Part shown: positions 27,713 to 36,917 of the stretch, piece after piece | Layout of the letters: every line of letters begins with the position of its first letter | How positions within the stretch are numbered: position 1 is the first letter of the stretch | NCBI RefSeq assembly: GCF_003362805.1 | Contig: NZ_QNQT01000006.1 | Span: forward strand, 124,001 to 188,000 | Direction: 5' to 3' | Source of the DNA: Neobacillus piezotolerans | GTDB taxonomy: Bacteria; Bacillota; Bacilli; Bacillales; Cytobacillaceae | DNA: 64,000 nucleotides | Program-made: the position numbers and the translations under genes | The notes under the pieces: model-generated | Database searches by the model: none | The model's input: only the letters and a program-made list of their open reading frames with translations | What the model was told of the DNA's origin: nothing

Positions 27713-28063
27713 GTTTGGGGTACATTGAAGTTCGCGAGTCTTTCAGCTTTCTGGGAGCTGTTTTTTATTCAAAACTAGGTCGCTGAGTGAGAAAGATTAA
27801 GCTATTGAAAAAAGATATTCGGAATCAATGACAATGTTTTCATATTCGTCAAAGGAAATCACTCAAATCCCGTTGAGTGACATTGATTGGGCACAATTTG
27901 AAAAGGAAGTCACGCAAATCCGTTAACAGACAGGCGTTTGTAACCCTGTAAAAGCATTTCGCTTCCAGATACTCCCTATATACCAAGGATAGCTACCAAA
28001 AATCAGCCAAAATCCGCTCCCGTTGACGGTCGCTTTCTTTGAATTAAAAATCATTTTAATAGG
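27713..28063. other. Gene-free stretch with an imperfect direct repeat
   Basis: No gene is seen in this part of the 567-bp gapB-speD gap. It holds two related segments, 27851-27880 and 27902-27930, that share AAAGGAA-TCAC-CAAATCC-GTT with a period of about 51 bp. The first ends in GTTGAGTGA, which can pair with its own TCACTCAA. Confidence 0.5.
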
Positions 28064-28092
28064 TTGCAAAAAGAATATAAACAAAGTATACT
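28064..28092 (+). promoter_or_regulatory. Sigma-A promoter of speD
   Basis: TTGCAA (28064-28069) and TATACT (28087-28092) with 17-bp spacing. It predicts a leader of about 145 nt that can fold: GTTAG (28140s) pairs with CTAAC, and GGTAATTACC is self-complementary just after. No known riboswitch class was recognised. Confidence 0.7.
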
Positions 28093-28244
28093 AGTCATCG
28101 TGAACTTCTTGAAATTAGGTAGCGATTAATTACTTAAAGGGTTAGGACCTCTCTGGACTAACTTTCCCCCGTGGTAATTACCGGTTACCGTCAATTGTAT
28201 GGTTTCAAGAATGAAGCGAAAATGTTTGAGGGGGATAATTTAAT

Positions 28245-28619
28245 ATGGAAACTATGGGACGACACGTGATCTCCGAACTGTGGGGATGCGACTTTGAAAA
28301 GCTGAATAACATGGATTTTATTGAAAGAACTTTTGTTGAAGCTGCTTTAAAATCAGGAGCCGAAATCCGGGAAGTGGCATTTCACAAATTTGCGCCACAG
28401 GGAGTGAGCGGGGTAGTCATTATTTCCGAATCCCACCTGACAATCCACAGCTTCCCTGAACATGGGTATGCTAGCATCGACGTTTATACGTGCGGCGATT
28501 TGAATCCAAATGTTGCCGCGGATTACATCGCTGAAGCGTTGAATGCACAAACACGCGAGAATATCGAACTTCCTCGCGGCATGGGCCCTGTGCAGGTTAA
28601 CCAGGCGAAAGCCCTTTAA
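28245..28619 (+). CDS. speD: S-adenosylmethionine decarboxylase proenzyme
   Basis: Makes decarboxylated AdoMet, the aminopropyl donor for spermidine. 124 residues, the short prokaryotic class. Self-cleavage occurs between Glu62 and Ser63 (SESHLTIHS), Ser63 becoming the pyruvoyl group; His68 and Cys83 (VYTCGD) are the conserved processing and catalytic residues. The ATG follows GAGGGGG. It is monocistronic between its own promoter and a terminator. Confidence 0.96.
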   Translation: METMGRHVISELWGCDFEKLNNMDFIERTFVEAALKSGAEIREVAFHKFAPQGVSGVVIISESHLTIHSFPEHGYASIDVYTCGDLNPNVAADYIAEALNAQTRENIELPRGMGPVQVNQAKAL

Positions 28620-28637
28620 TTTCATACTGACGAAACC

Positions 28638-28667
28638 AAAGAGGCGTGAATGCGCCTCTTTTTATAT
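28638..28667 (+). terminator. Terminator after speD
   Basis: AAAGAGGCG pairs with CGCCTCTTT, followed by TTATATTTG. Confidence 0.85.
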
Positions 28668-28702
28668 TTGTCCACGAATAAATCAAATTAAACCTTTTAG
28701 AT

Positions 28703-28969
28703 AACTCGAAACAAGTTGTTGTAATCCAGCTCCACAAGGAAAGCTGCGGCAGCATAGCATCGCACGAAAGAAAAGTGTTTTTCTTTTCCGAGGAGCGCCT
28801 AGCACCTCGAGGTCGCTTCGGTCCTTCAGGTGAAGTCAAAGAGCGACTTCTCCTTCAGGCCCTCCAGCGCTTGTCGGGGCTGACCACTAAGGAAAGCTCC
28901 TGAGAATAATCATCGCAGGGACAGGCGGTCTTTGCCTGTCACGAAGGCTCTTGCGCATTTTGTTCTTTT
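28703..28969. repeat. Dispersed hairpin repeat, family A, copy 2
   Basis: Begins AACTCGAAACAAGTTGTTG and GTAATCCAGCTCC, nearly identical to copy 3 at 42685. It contains GCGCCTAG, CCTCGAGGTC and TTGTCGGGGCTGACCA, ending CTTGCGCATTTTGTTCTT. Compared with copy 3 it carries two extra segments (about 28735-28792 and 28885-28945) in the outer parts of the hairpin and a different central loop. No gene is present; it fills most of the 430-bp gap before the next gene. Confidence 0.6.
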
Positions 28970-29056
28970 CCTAAATGTTGTACACTGGATATAGTTAATG
29001 TTCAACCTGCCTTCAACAACCCGAAGGCAAGAAAAAAAGCGGTGGGGGAAGGAATT

Positions 29057-29452
29057 GTGTTTAAGAACTTGGTGCAGCGTTTTTCAAATGTATGTGAAAC
29101 GAGCGAAGGTAATTCCGATGGCGGGCTTCGGACGCGTTATTACCGTACAGGCAAAGACCCGTTGTTCACAAGCCTGGAAGGGGTCCTCAGCAAACGGCCG
29201 GGATTCAGGATTGTGGATTCATCGAAAGAACGGGGGGAAATCGCCTGCGAGCTTTCCGAACCTATTCCCTCCTTCCTGATCATCACAATTGTGAATGTCA
29301 GGCCATTTGAAACAGCCGTGGATTTCCATCTTTCAACCGAACGCCCCGCTATATTGGGGAACTATAAGAAACTGAGGGGAATCGCGCTTGATTTATACAA
29401 GGTTCTGGACAAGACGCATGCATATATTGGCTCCGGGAAAAACAATGAATAA
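29057..29452 (+). CDS. Conserved hypothetical cytosolic protein
   Basis: 131 residues from GTG at 29057 (GGGGGAAGGA just upstream); an in-frame GTG at 29042 would add five residues but places the ribosome site inside the gene. No signal peptide or membrane span. The product is a mixed alpha/beta sequence with CETSEGNSDGGLRTRYY near 13-29 and a C-terminal helix with LRGIALDLYKVLDKT. I do not recognise a characterised family; similar short proteins at this place, between speD and nrdR, occur in some Bacillaceae (weak recollection). Codon use resembles its neighbours. Confidence 0.6.
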   Translation: MFKNLVQRFSNVCETSEGNSDGGLRTRYYRTGKDPLFTSLEGVLSKRPGFRIVDSSKERGEIACELSEPIPSFLIITIVNVRPFETAVDFHLSTERPAILGNYKKLRGIALDLYKVLDKTHAYIGSGKNNE

Positions 29453-29558
29453 TCCTTGTACAAAAAGCCTCTTTTATATAAGATTAAAGATGATGGGAAT
29501 ACAATTTCAACCCGGCAACGATTGTGAGTGATGCCGGAAACAATTTGGAGTTGATTGA

Positions 29559-30020
29559 ATGAAATGCCCGGCTTGCCAAAATAGCGGTACACGCGTGCTT
29601 GATTCAAGGCCTGTCGATGAAGGGCGTTCCACTAGGAGAAGACGTGAATGCGAGGAGTGCAGCTACCGTTTCACGACATTCGAAAAGGTGGAAGAAATCC
29701 CCCTGATTGTTGTTAAAAAAGAAGGCACACGTGAAGAATTCAGCCGCGATAAGATATTACGCGGTTTGATCAAGGCATGCGAAAAGCGCCCGGTCGCACT
29801 CCATCAACTTGAGGAGATTACAAGTGATGTGGAAAAAGAGCTGCGCAGCCAGGGAACTTCCGAAATAAACAGTGAAGTGATTGGTGAAATGGTGATGGAC
29901 AGGCTTGCATTGGTCGACGAGGTCGCCTATGTCCGTTTTGCCTCCGTTTACCGACAATTTAAGGATATTAATGTATTTATAGAAGAACTGAAGGAATTAC
30001 TAAAAAAAGAAAAGGGTTAA
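29559..30020 (+). CDS. nrdR: Transcriptional repressor NrdR
   Basis: 153 residues. Represses ribonucleotide reductase genes in response to dATP/ATP. Zinc ribbon with C3, C6, C31 and C34, then an ATP-cone domain (about 46-136) starting at [19 protein letters not shown]. The ATG is preceded by TTGGAG. A possible promoter, TTGTAC-17-TAAGAT, lies near 29457. It precedes the primosome genes dnaB-dnaI as in B. subtilis (ytcG). Confidence 0.96.
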   Translation: MKCPACQNSGTRVLDSRPVDEGRSTRRRRECEECSYRFTTFEKVEEIPLIVVKKEGTREEFSRDKILRGLIKACEKRPVALHQLEEITSDVEKELRSQGTSEINSEVIGEMVMDRLALVDEVAYVRFASVYRQFKDINVFIEELKELLKKEKG

Positions 30021-30120
30021 AGGCAAGTGGATGGAACTCCATTACATATGCCAGGACTTAGGCATTCGCTAAAAAGGAGCGGATGCCTCATTTTTCTAAA
30101 ATGGAAAAGAGGTTAAGGTT

Positions 30121-31521
30121 ATGGCCCAGCACTGGCAGGAACTTGTACCGGTTGACAGATATATAGTCGCCTCAAACGGCCTCCTTCATGAGTATGATAG
30201 AAAAATACTTTCTTTTCTCTATCAGCCCCTGATTGGGTCTGAATGTTTCAGTGTGTATATGACTCTCTGGAGCGAACTTGAGGAAAACCGTTTATGGTCC
30301 GAAGCATCTTCCCACCACTTTTTAATGAACCTGTGCGGCTTGAACCTGAAAAGGATTTATGAGGCTAGGCTAAAACTTGAAGGAATCGGCTTGTTAAAGA
30401 CCCGTGTAAAAAACGAGGATGACATCCGGTCGTTCATCTATGAACTGCAGCCCCCGCTAAGCCCGCAACAATTTTTCATGGATGGGATGCTGAACGTTTA
30501 CCTGTACAGGAAAATCGGCAAAAACCATTATCTTAGGCTGAAACATTTCTTTTGTGACGGCACAATGCCGGAGCATGAGGGGTATGAGGAGATTACAAAG
30601 CCATTCCAGGATGTGTTTGTTTCAGCTCCATCGAACTCCCTTCAATATTTGCAGGACCATTCTGAAGAACTTGACGCGGAGGACGGGAAACAGTTTATTG
30701 GCCGGCAAGCTGCCGCTCCCATTCAGCTTCCCCACCATACGTTCAATTTTGATCTCCTTGTCTCGGGATTGGGGGATTCCCTCGTTCCAAAAAGGTCCCT
30801 AACCCCGAAGGTGAAGGATGCCATTTGCAACCTCGCCTTCCTGTATAATATTGATGCGCTTCAAATGAAAAACATCGTCCTTAGCGCTGTGAACGAGAAG
30901 GATGAAATAGAGATAGAAGAGCTGAGGAAGGCGGCCAGGGATTGGTACCAGTTCGAGAATTACGACAAACTGCCCGCATTGGTTCAACGCGTCCATCCTA
31001 TGGCCGACAGGGTCCAGCACGAGGAGCCAAAAACCCAGGAAGAAAAGCTCATCAAGTATTTGGAGACAGCTTCGCCACTTCAAGTTCTGAAAGACCTATC
31101 CGGCGGGGCGGAGCCTTCAACCGCAGATTTACAGGTTATCGAGGGCGTCATGCTGAACCAGCAGCTGCTTCCAGGGGTAGTCAATGTGCTCATCCAGTTC
31201 GCTATGCTGAAAACCGACATGAAGCTGACGAAGGGATATGTTGAAAGGCTGGCGGGCCACTGGGCGAGAAAACAAGTCAGGACGGTTAAAGAGGCGATGG
31301 AACTGTCAAGGCAGGAACATGCCAAATACATTGAATGGAGTTCTGGCAACGGGAAACCATCCACAAAAAAGCAGTCGAAGCAGAAACCGATCCGTACGGA
31401 AATGCTTCCGGAATGGTTCGATAAAGAAGGAAATCCTTCAAATGGGGATACAGGCGGTACCGAGGAACTTGAAGCAAGGAAGAAAGAAGTCGAAGAAATG
31501 CTGAAAGCGTTCAGGGATTAG
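30121..31521 (+). CDS. dnaB: Replication initiation and membrane attachment protein DnaB
   Basis: 466 residues. Firmicute-specific primosome protein (not the helicase), acting with DnaD and DnaI to load DnaC helicase at oriC and stalled forks. The N-terminal winged-helix/DDBH1 region (about 1-150) starts HWQELVPVDRYIVASNGLLH; the C-terminal DDBH2 region (about 290-400) includes LKTDMKLTKGYVERLAGHWARK; the tail after 410 is polar and low-complexity. The ATG follows AGAGGTTAAGG. dnaI begins 15 bp downstream. Confidence 0.94.
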   Translation: MAQHWQELVPVDRYIVASNGLLHEYDRKILSFLYQPLIGSECFSVYMTLWSELEENRLWSEASSHHFLMNLCGLNLKRIYEARLKLEGIGLLKTRVKNEDDIRSFIYELQPPLSPQQFFMDGMLNVYLYRKIGKNHYLRLKHFFCDGTMPEHEGYEEITKPFQDVFVSAPSNSLQYLQDHSEELDAEDGKQFIGRQAAAPIQLPHHTFNFDLLVSGLGDSLVPKRSLTPKVKDAICNLAFLYNIDALQMKNIVLSAVNEKDEIEIEELRKAARDWYQFENYDKLPALVQRVHPMADRVQHEEPKTQEEKLIKYLETASPLQVLKDLSGGAEPSTADLQVIEGVMLNQQLLPGVVNVLIQFAMLKTDMKLTKGYVERLAGHWARKQVRTVKEAMELSRQEHAKYIEWSSGNGKPSTKKQSKQKPIRTEMLPEWFDKEGNPSNGDTGGTEELEARKKEVEEMLKAFRD

Positions 31522-31536
31522 AAAGGAGGGAACTGA

Positions 31537-32472
31537 ATGGAGCGGATTAACCAAACACTGAAACGGCTTGCGTCAAATGAAGATTTCATGAAACGGTATG
31601 AGCAAATGAAAAGCCAAATCATGAACGACAGGGATGTCAGGGAATTTATCCAAAAGAACAAAGACAGCATTACCGAAAACATTATTGAAAAAAGCATGGT
31701 TAAGCTTTACGAATATACGAATCAAAGCAAGCATTGCCAGTTTTGTGAAAGCCTTGATAAGTGCCGGAACATTATGCAGGGCTACCACCCAGGGCTTGTT
31801 TTGCAGCGGGATTCCATTGATATTCAATATGAACGGTGCCCTCGTAAAATAATGGCGGATGAAAAGAGGAAAAATGAACGGCTGATCAAGAGCCTGCATG
31901 TGCCCAGGGAAATCCTCAATGCTTCATTTTCATCCCTTGATGTTGAAGGCCTACCGGGAAGATTGGAGGCAATGAAGAAAGCCGCCTCATTCGTCATGGA
32001 GTACCAGAACGGGGAGAGGCCAAAAGGGCTCTATTTATATGGGGAATTTGGGGTCGGAAAATCATTTTTGCTCGGCGCGCTGGCCAATGAGCTTGCAAAG
32101 AAACAAATCTCTTCGATGATTGTTTACGTACCCGAGCTTCTGAGGGAAATGAAAAGTGCGATAGGGGACCACACCCTCAATGAAAAAATAGATGCATTGA
32201 AAAAGGAACCAGTCCTGATGCTGGACGATATTGGCGCTGAAGCTGTGTCGAGCTGGACAAGGGATGAAGTGCTTGGCCCAATTCTCCAATTCAGGATGCT
32301 GGAAAATCTGCCAACCTTCTTTTCCTCCAATTTCAACCACAAGCAGCTGGAACACCATTTAACTTACAGCCAGCGAGGGGAAGAAGAAAAAATGAAAGCC
32401 CGCAGGATTATGGAACGCATAAAGTATTTGAGTGAGCCTGTGATGCTTGATGGTCCGAACCGCCGCCAATAA
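31537..32472 (+). CDS. dnaI: Primosomal helicase loader DnaI
   Basis: 311 residues, identical in length to the B. subtilis loader. N-terminal helicase-binding zinc domain (1-105) with HCQFCESLDKC and a later conserved Cys (YERCP); C-terminal AAA+ domain with Walker A GEFGVGKSF near 169 and Walker B LMLDDIGAE near 228. It delivers DnaC helicase rings to DNA. RBS AGGAGGG precedes the ATG. Forms an operon with dnaB; a terminator follows. Confidence 0.96.
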   Translation: MERINQTLKRLASNEDFMKRYEQMKSQIMNDRDVREFIQKNKDSITENIIEKSMVKLYEYTNQSKHCQFCESLDKCRNIMQGYHPGLVLQRDSIDIQYERCPRKIMADEKRKNERLIKSLHVPREILNASFSSLDVEGLPGRLEAMKKAASFVMEYQNGERPKGLYLYGEFGVGKSFLLGALANELAKKQISSMIVYVPELLREMKSAIGDHTLNEKIDALKKEPVLMLDDIGAEAVSSWTRDEVLGPILQFRMLENLPTFFSSNFNHKQLEHHLTYSQRGEEEKMKARRIMERIKYLSEPVMLDGPNRRQ

Positions 32473-32489
32473 TAAGGTAATACCTTTCA

Positions 32490-32525
32490 GGAAGCCGCTT
32501 CTAAAGCGGCTTCTTTTGCTTTTTC
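32490..32525 (+). terminator. Terminator after dnaI
   Basis: GAAGCCGCTT pairs with AAGCGGCTTC around CTA, followed by TTTTGCTTTTTC. Confidence 0.85.
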
Positions 32526-32606
32526 AAAAAGGCCGTGGTACTTCTAATCCCACTATGTCCCCCATATACATGATTATAGGAACCAGCGGGACAGGGAGGG
32601 ATATGG

Positions 32607-33446
32607 TTGGGAGAAATCATCTTCGAGAACGGGCCTGATGCCAGGGGCTTCTTTACGCGGGTACAAAAGCAGTTTCAGAATGCCGGGCACGGTATCGAAC
32701 TTCAGATTATAGAAGACCGCCATTGCAATAAAATACTATTTGGGTCCCTTGATGGGAATTCAATTGATAAATTAGCGCAGGCTTTCTGGTTGTACCTTGC
32801 CGAGGCCAAATGGGACGAGTGGTTCAGGGGGATTTTGCGGGACACATATTATTTCAGCGACCCCTCAGAGCAGCAGCACATTATTGACATAATGCACTCC
32901 ATCCTTGAAGGTGACAGGAGGGAACTGTTTGTTTTCCTCGGGAAAAATGGTCCGGAAAGCTATGTAAAAGAATCAATCGGGCAGATGTTACGGGAAGGCA
33001 CGAGTTTTTCGTTTGATTCATTTGTAAAATTCAGGCTCCGCCCTTTTTTTGACTATATGGAGGAAGTGGCTGCCCTATCTATCGATGAATATAAAATGGA
33101 GCAGGAATACCTTATTTTTATTGAGTCGTTAAGGGAGTTTGTCCAGGGCCGCCCCGCGCGCATGAACCTGCTTCACGTTCTGGCGGGTGAAGAAATCACA
33201 TTTTACGATGAACAATTGGCCGAAGTAAAAAGGGCTGAACTTGTAAAAATGATTGACAGGAAGCTACTGAACAACCACCCGGTATATGTGGATTCGTATT
33301 CAATCGCGCCGCTTCTCTCGATTGCCCCGGCTGCAATCCACCTATACGCGGAGGAACCGGAAATACCACTTATCAGGACGATTTTGAACATTTTCGAGGA
33401 AAGGGTCGAGCTCCATAAAACGGATGAGTTTCCGGCCAGGGCTTAG
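32607..33446 (+). CDS. ytxC: Putative sporulation protein YtxC
   Basis: 279 residues from TTG at 32607, with GGGAGGG 6 bases upstream; the ATG at 32603 is out of frame. YtxC (about 280 residues) is conserved in endospore formers and linked to sporulation without a known activity. The sequence is soluble and mostly helical; FVKFRLRPFFDYMEEVAALSI near 140-160 is the most conserved-looking block. B. subtilis has ytxB between dnaI and ytxC; here there are only 134 bp, so ytxB is absent. thrS follows in the same order as in B. subtilis. Confidence 0.85.
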   Translation: MGEIIFENGPDARGFFTRVQKQFQNAGHGIELQIIEDRHCNKILFGSLDGNSIDKLAQAFWLYLAEAKWDEWFRGILRDTYYFSDPSEQQHIIDIMHSILEGDRRELFVFLGKNGPESYVKESIGQMLREGTSFSFDSFVKFRLRPFFDYMEEVAALSIDEYKMEQEYLIFIESLREFVQGRPARMNLLHVLAGEEITFYDEQLAEVKRAELVKMIDRKLLNNHPVYVDSYSIAPLLSIAPAAIHLYAEEPEIPLIRTILNIFEERVELHKTDEFPARA

Positions 33447-33470
33447 GGGCAGGGAAAATGATCTGGCCGC

Positions 33471-33499
33471 TTGATTTTTTTATGGCAAATCCTTATAAT
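33471..33499 (+). promoter_or_regulatory. Sigma-A promoter of the thrS leader
   Basis: TTGATT (33471-33476) and TATAAT (33494-33499), 17-bp spacer. Transcription would start near 33506, the 5' end of the T-box leader. Confidence 0.75.
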
Positions 33500-33505
33500 A
33501 ACGTA

Positions 33506-33790
33506 CATAGCAACTATCGAAGCAAAAGTGATGATAAGGACATGGGTGTTTCTTTACGGCTTGCAGAGAGGGAAGGATTGGTGGAATCTTCCCAGCACGA
33601 ATGGAATGCTTACCCCCTTTAAACTCCAGCCGTGAAAGTGGACATGAGTAATTGCTGGCGGCCGCAGCCGTTATCTGTATAAAGTCATTTTTTCAAACGG
33701 GCCGGTGTGCCTGTTTAAATGAAAAATTGGGTGGAACCACGTGCGTAATAGCTCGTCCCTTTTCCAGGGGCGGGCTTTTTTGTTTTTTCA
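33506..33790 (+). promoter_or_regulatory. T-box leader of thrS
   Basis: The antiterminator side has TGGGTGGAACCACG (33729-33742), a close match to the T-box consensus AGGGTGGNACCGCG. It is followed by the terminator GCTCGTCCC...GGGGCGGGC and a T run (33751-33787). In stem I the AGAGAGGG...GGTGG region is visible, and ACC (33612-33614) after GAATGCTT is the probable threonine specifier codon. Uncharged threonyl-tRNA would stabilise the antiterminator and switch on thrS. Confidence 0.88.
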
Positions 33791-33842
33791 AACCAGCTTG
33801 GCGGAATTTCGCCAGGTTTATGAATAGAAGGAGGAAAATAAC

Positions 33843-35771
33843 ATGGCAGAATTAAAAATTACGTTCCCTGATGGAAATGTGAAAGAATTCGCGAAAGGTA
33901 CTTCAACAGAAGATATCGCCGCATCCATTAGCCCGGGATTAAAGAAAAAGGCAATCGCGGGCAAGGTGAACGGGAAAATGTACGACCTGAGGAGACCGAT
34001 TGAAGAAGACGCATCGGTGGAAATCATCACCCAGGATTCCCCTGAAGCGCTCGAGGTGCTTCGCCACAGCACGGCCCACCTGATGGCACAGGCAATCAAG
34101 CGCCTGTATCCTGAAGCCAAATTTGGGGTTGGCCCTGTAATTGAAGGCGGGTTTTATTACGACGTAGACCTTCCTGAATCGTTGACTCCGGAAGACCTGC
34201 CGGCCATTGAAAAAGAAATGGCTAAAATCGTGAATGAAAACGTTGAAGTGAACCGCAGGGAAGTCAGCCGTGATGAAGCGGTTGCTTTCTTCAAGAAAAT
34301 CGGTGATGAATACAAGCTTGAGCTCATCGAAGCGATTCCTGCAGAGGAGACAGTCACAATTTATGACCAGGGCGAATTTTCCGATCTTTGCCGTGGCGTT
34401 CACGTCCCATCAACAGGGAAAATCAAGGAATTCAAGCTTTTGAGCATTGCCGGCGCTTACTGGCGCGGTGACAGCGATAATAAAATGCTGCAGCGCATTT
34501 ACGGCACCGCATTTTTCAAAAAAGAGGATCTTGCGGAACACCTCCGCCTGCTTGAAGAAGCGAAGGAGCGCGACCACAGGAAAATCGGCAAAGAGCTAAA
34601 CCTGTTTACAAACTCGCAAAAAGTCGGACAGGGGCTACCAATCTGGCTTCCAAAAGGCGCGACAATCCGCCGGATTATCGAGCGCTATATCGTTGATAAG
34701 GAAACAAGGCTTGGTTATGATCACGTCTACACACCTGTCATGGGAAGCGTTGACTTGTACAAGACTTCCGGCCACTGGGACCACTACCAGGAAGATATGT
34801 TCCCGGTTATGGAAATGGACAATGAACAGCTTGTCCTCCGCCCGATGAATTGCCCGCATCATATGATGGTATACAAGAATTCCATGCATAGCTACCGCGA
34901 GCTGCCAATCCGTATTGCGGAGCTCGGTCTGATGCATCGCTATGAAATGTCCGGAGCCTTATCCGGTTTGCAAAGGGTGCGCGGCATGACGTTGAATGAC
35001 GCCCATATCTTCGTACGCCCGGACCAGATCAAGGAAGAATTCAAGCGTGTCGTCAACCTGGTCCTTGAAGTTTATAAGGACTTTGATATCAACGACTATT
35101 CATTCAGGCTTTCCTATCGTGACCCAGAAAACACTGAAAAGTATTTCGATGATGATGAAATGTGGGAAAAAGCGCAGGCTATGCTGAAGGAAACGATGGA
35201 TGAGCTTGGCCTTGAGTATTTCGAGGCGGAAGGCGAAGCCGCTTTCTACGGACCTAAGCTTGACGTCCAGGTTAAGACGGCGCTCGGCAAGGATGAAACA
35301 TTGTCGACTGTCCAGCTAGACTTCCTTCTTCCGGAGCGATTCGACCTTACTTATGTCGGCGAAGATGGCAAGCAGCACCGCCCGGTTGTTATCCACCGCG
35401 GAGTTGTATCCACAATGGAACGTTTCGTCGCGTTCCTGATTGAGGAATACAAGGGAGCATTCCCAGCTTGGCTAGCGCCAGTCCAGGTTCAGGTTATTCC
35501 TGTATCACCGTCCGCCCATTACGAGTATGCCCGTAAAGTCCAGGAGCAGCTTCAGATGGAAGGGTTCCGGGTTGAGATGGATAATCGCGATGAAAAAATC
35601 GGCTATAAAATCCGTGAGGCGCAAATGCAAAAGATTCCTTACATGCTTGTCGTTGGTGACAAAGAAGTGGAGGAAGGCGCCGTCAACGTCCGCAAATACG
35701 GCGAACAAAAGTCGGAGACAATGCCATTTGATCAGTTTGATGCACTCTTGAAAGCGGATGTAACACGATAA
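33843..35771 (+). CDS. thrS: Threonine--tRNA ligase
   Basis: 642 residues (B. subtilis 643). Order: TGS domain (1-62), editing domain (about 65-240, with [16 protein letters not shown]), class II catalytic core (about 245-540) with motif 2 [17 protein letters not shown] and motif 3 [19 protein letters not shown], zinc ligand Cys in [10 protein letters not shown], and anticodon-binding domain (about 540-640). ATG preceded by GAAGGAGG. Transcribed through the T-box leader and ended by a strong terminator. Confidence 0.97.
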   Translation: MAELKITFPDGNVKEFAKGTSTEDIAASISPGLKKKAIAGKVNGKMYDLRRPIEEDASVEIITQDSPEALEVLRHSTAHLMAQAIKRLYPEAKFGVGPVIEGGFYYDVDLPESLTPEDLPAIEKEMAKIVNENVEVNRREVSRDEAVAFFKKIGDEYKLELIEAIPAEETVTIYDQGEFSDLCRGVHVPSTGKIKEFKLLSIAGAYWRGDSDNKMLQRIYGTAFFKKEDLAEHLRLLEEAKERDHRKIGKELNLFTNSQKVGQGLPIWLPKGATIRRIIERYIVDKETRLGYDHVYTPVMGSVDLYKTSGHWDHYQEDMFPVMEMDNEQLVLRPMNCPHHMMVYKNSMHSYRELPIRIAELGLMHRYEMSGALSGLQRVRGMTLNDAHIFVRPDQIKEEFKRVVNLVLEVYKDFDINDYSFRLSYRDPENTEKYFDDDEMWEKAQAMLKETMDELGLEYFEAEGEAAFYGPKLDVQVKTALGKDETLSTVQLDFLLPERFDLTYVGEDGKQHRPVVIHRGVVSTMERFVAFLIEEYKGAFPAWLAPVQVQVIPVSPSAHYEYARKVQEQLQMEGFRVEMDNRDEKIGYKIREAQMQKIPYMLVVGDKEVEEGAVNVRKYGEQKSETMPFDQFDALLKADVTR

Positions 35772-35773
35772 TG

Positions 35774-35818
35774 AAAAACAGCTGCCGGAGTTCATGCCCG
35801 GCAGCTGTTTTTTGTTTT
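35774..35818. terminator. Bidirectional terminator between thrS and the ysnF-like gene
   Basis: AACAGCTGCCGG pairs with CCGGCAGCTGTT; flanking A and T runs allow use by the convergent genes. Confidence 0.9.
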
Positions 35819-36678
35819 TAGAAACGATCGTTGCGGCCGTTGTCCAACACGTCTCGTTTTCCATCGAAATCTCTCTCATCATCCGTTTCGATATGCGCCT
35901 CTTCACGCTTGACGTTTTCAACAACCCTTTCGGTCGACTGCACTTCCTTTTTGCCGATTACGAGTTCTTCCGTTACGACCGGCCTTTTCGTGACTTCTAC
36001 TTTTTCTTCCACAATTGGCACGCGAATCGTTTCATCGCCCCCGATTTCCCCGGCGTCGGCATCAAAATTGTCAACCTCGCGGCGTTCCACGTAGACCTCT
36101 TCGCGGGATACAGGGACATATATAGACTCCTGTTCTTCGACTACGTCCTTGTGAACCTTCACTTCGCCTGTTTGGACGCGGTCCTTTTGGACGTCGAGCT
36201 GTTCTTCACGAAGCTTAAGCGTACGTTCATCATCGGAATCGAGCCTGTCCCGGTCGAACCCGGTTAGATTTTGGCCTGTATCTGTGAAGCGTGTTTGAGT
36301 ATTTGTGGCCTGTCCGGTAACATCGGTATCCTCGAAAAGGATAATCCGTCCCGCTTCTAAATCGCCGACGTACTCACGGGCTTCGCTTTCACCTAGTCCC
36401 AATCCTACGAGGCGGTCGTAATAGGTAACTTCGCCTGTGTCGTCGGGATCATCAAAGGCGGAAGCAAGACTTTTGAAAAATCCCCGGTTGTCCGTTCCGG
36501 CATCCTCGTTCAATGTTTCCTCCCGCAAGCCCGTCAAATTTCCGAGGTGTGACATGGTCCCGTCTGTATTTCCGAATACGGACAGGTTGTTCAGCGTATT
36601 GCCTTCTGTCTGGTAACGGTCAATAGCTTCAATCAATTCTTCTTCATTGTTATAAACTCCAACTACTCGTTTAGCCAT
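35818..36678 (-). CDS. ysnF: YsnF-like general stress protein with DUF2382 domain
   Basis: 286 residues, very acidic and hydrophilic, cytoplasmic. N-terminal part (about 1-110, MAKRVVGVYNNEEELI...) resembles the GspM/YflT-type general stress domain that also contains a YDRLVGLGLGESEAREY block; the C-terminal part (about 150-265) is the YsnF/AvaK domain (DUF2382), with KLREEQLDV, VHKDVVEE, IYVPVSREEVYVERR and VEVTKRPVVTEEL. The activity is unknown. B. subtilis YsnF belongs to the general stress regulon; a possible sigma-B promoter is present. It sits between thrS and infC, on the opposite strand. RBS GGAGGGTGA precedes the ATG. Confidence 0.8.
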   Translation of the reverse strand: MAKRVVGVYNNEEELIEAIDRYQTEGNTLNNLSVFGNTDGTMSHLGNLTGLREETLNEDAGTDNRGFFKSLASAFDDPDDTGEVTYYDRLVGLGLGESEAREYVGDLEAGRIILFEDTDVTGQATNTQTRFTDTGQNLTGFDRDRLDSDDERTLKLREEQLDVQKDRVQTGEVKVHKDVVEEQESIYVPVSREEVYVERREVDNFDADAGEIGGDETIRVPIVEEKVEVTKRPVVTEELVIGKKEVQSTERVVENVKREEAHIETDDERDFDGKRDVLDNGRNDRF

Positions 36679-36735
36679 TTTTAATCACCCTCCATATTTT
36701 TTTGGACGTCCCTTAAAGCAGGGCGTATGTGCCGT

Positions 36736-36761
36736 TTTCCCGCTATGCCGGGAGTGAAAAC
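36736..36761 (-). promoter_or_regulatory. Possible sigma-B promoter of the ysnF-like gene
   Basis: On the minus strand GTTTTC (36761-36756) and GGGAAA (36741-36736) are 14 bp apart, compatible with the sigma-B pattern GTTTAA-N12-15-GGGWAW, about 58 bp before the ATG. The -35 has two mismatches. Confidence 0.4.
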
Positions 36762-36882
36762 AAATAAACGGTGGCAATTCCGGGTTATTTTGGAAATAGT
36801 TTTCGTGGTTTCCAAAAAACAGTGTTGAATTTTGTTGGATGGTCTGGTAGAATAACTAACGTTGCCATCAAAAACAACATGA

Positions 36883-36911
36883 TTGACACCCTTGCTGGTG
36901 TGTGATATAGT
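36883..36911 (+). promoter_or_regulatory. Sigma-A promoter of infC-rpmI-rplT
   Basis: Consensus TTGACA (36883-36888), 17 bp, TATAGT (36906-36911). The strongest-looking promoter in the window; start near 36918. Confidence 0.85.
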
Positions 36912-36917
36912 TACAAA

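Noticed and set aside
28998-29279. Overlapping 93-codon frame in the hypothetical gene region
   Set aside because: It is in another frame from the 131-residue gene, which has the better start and composition.
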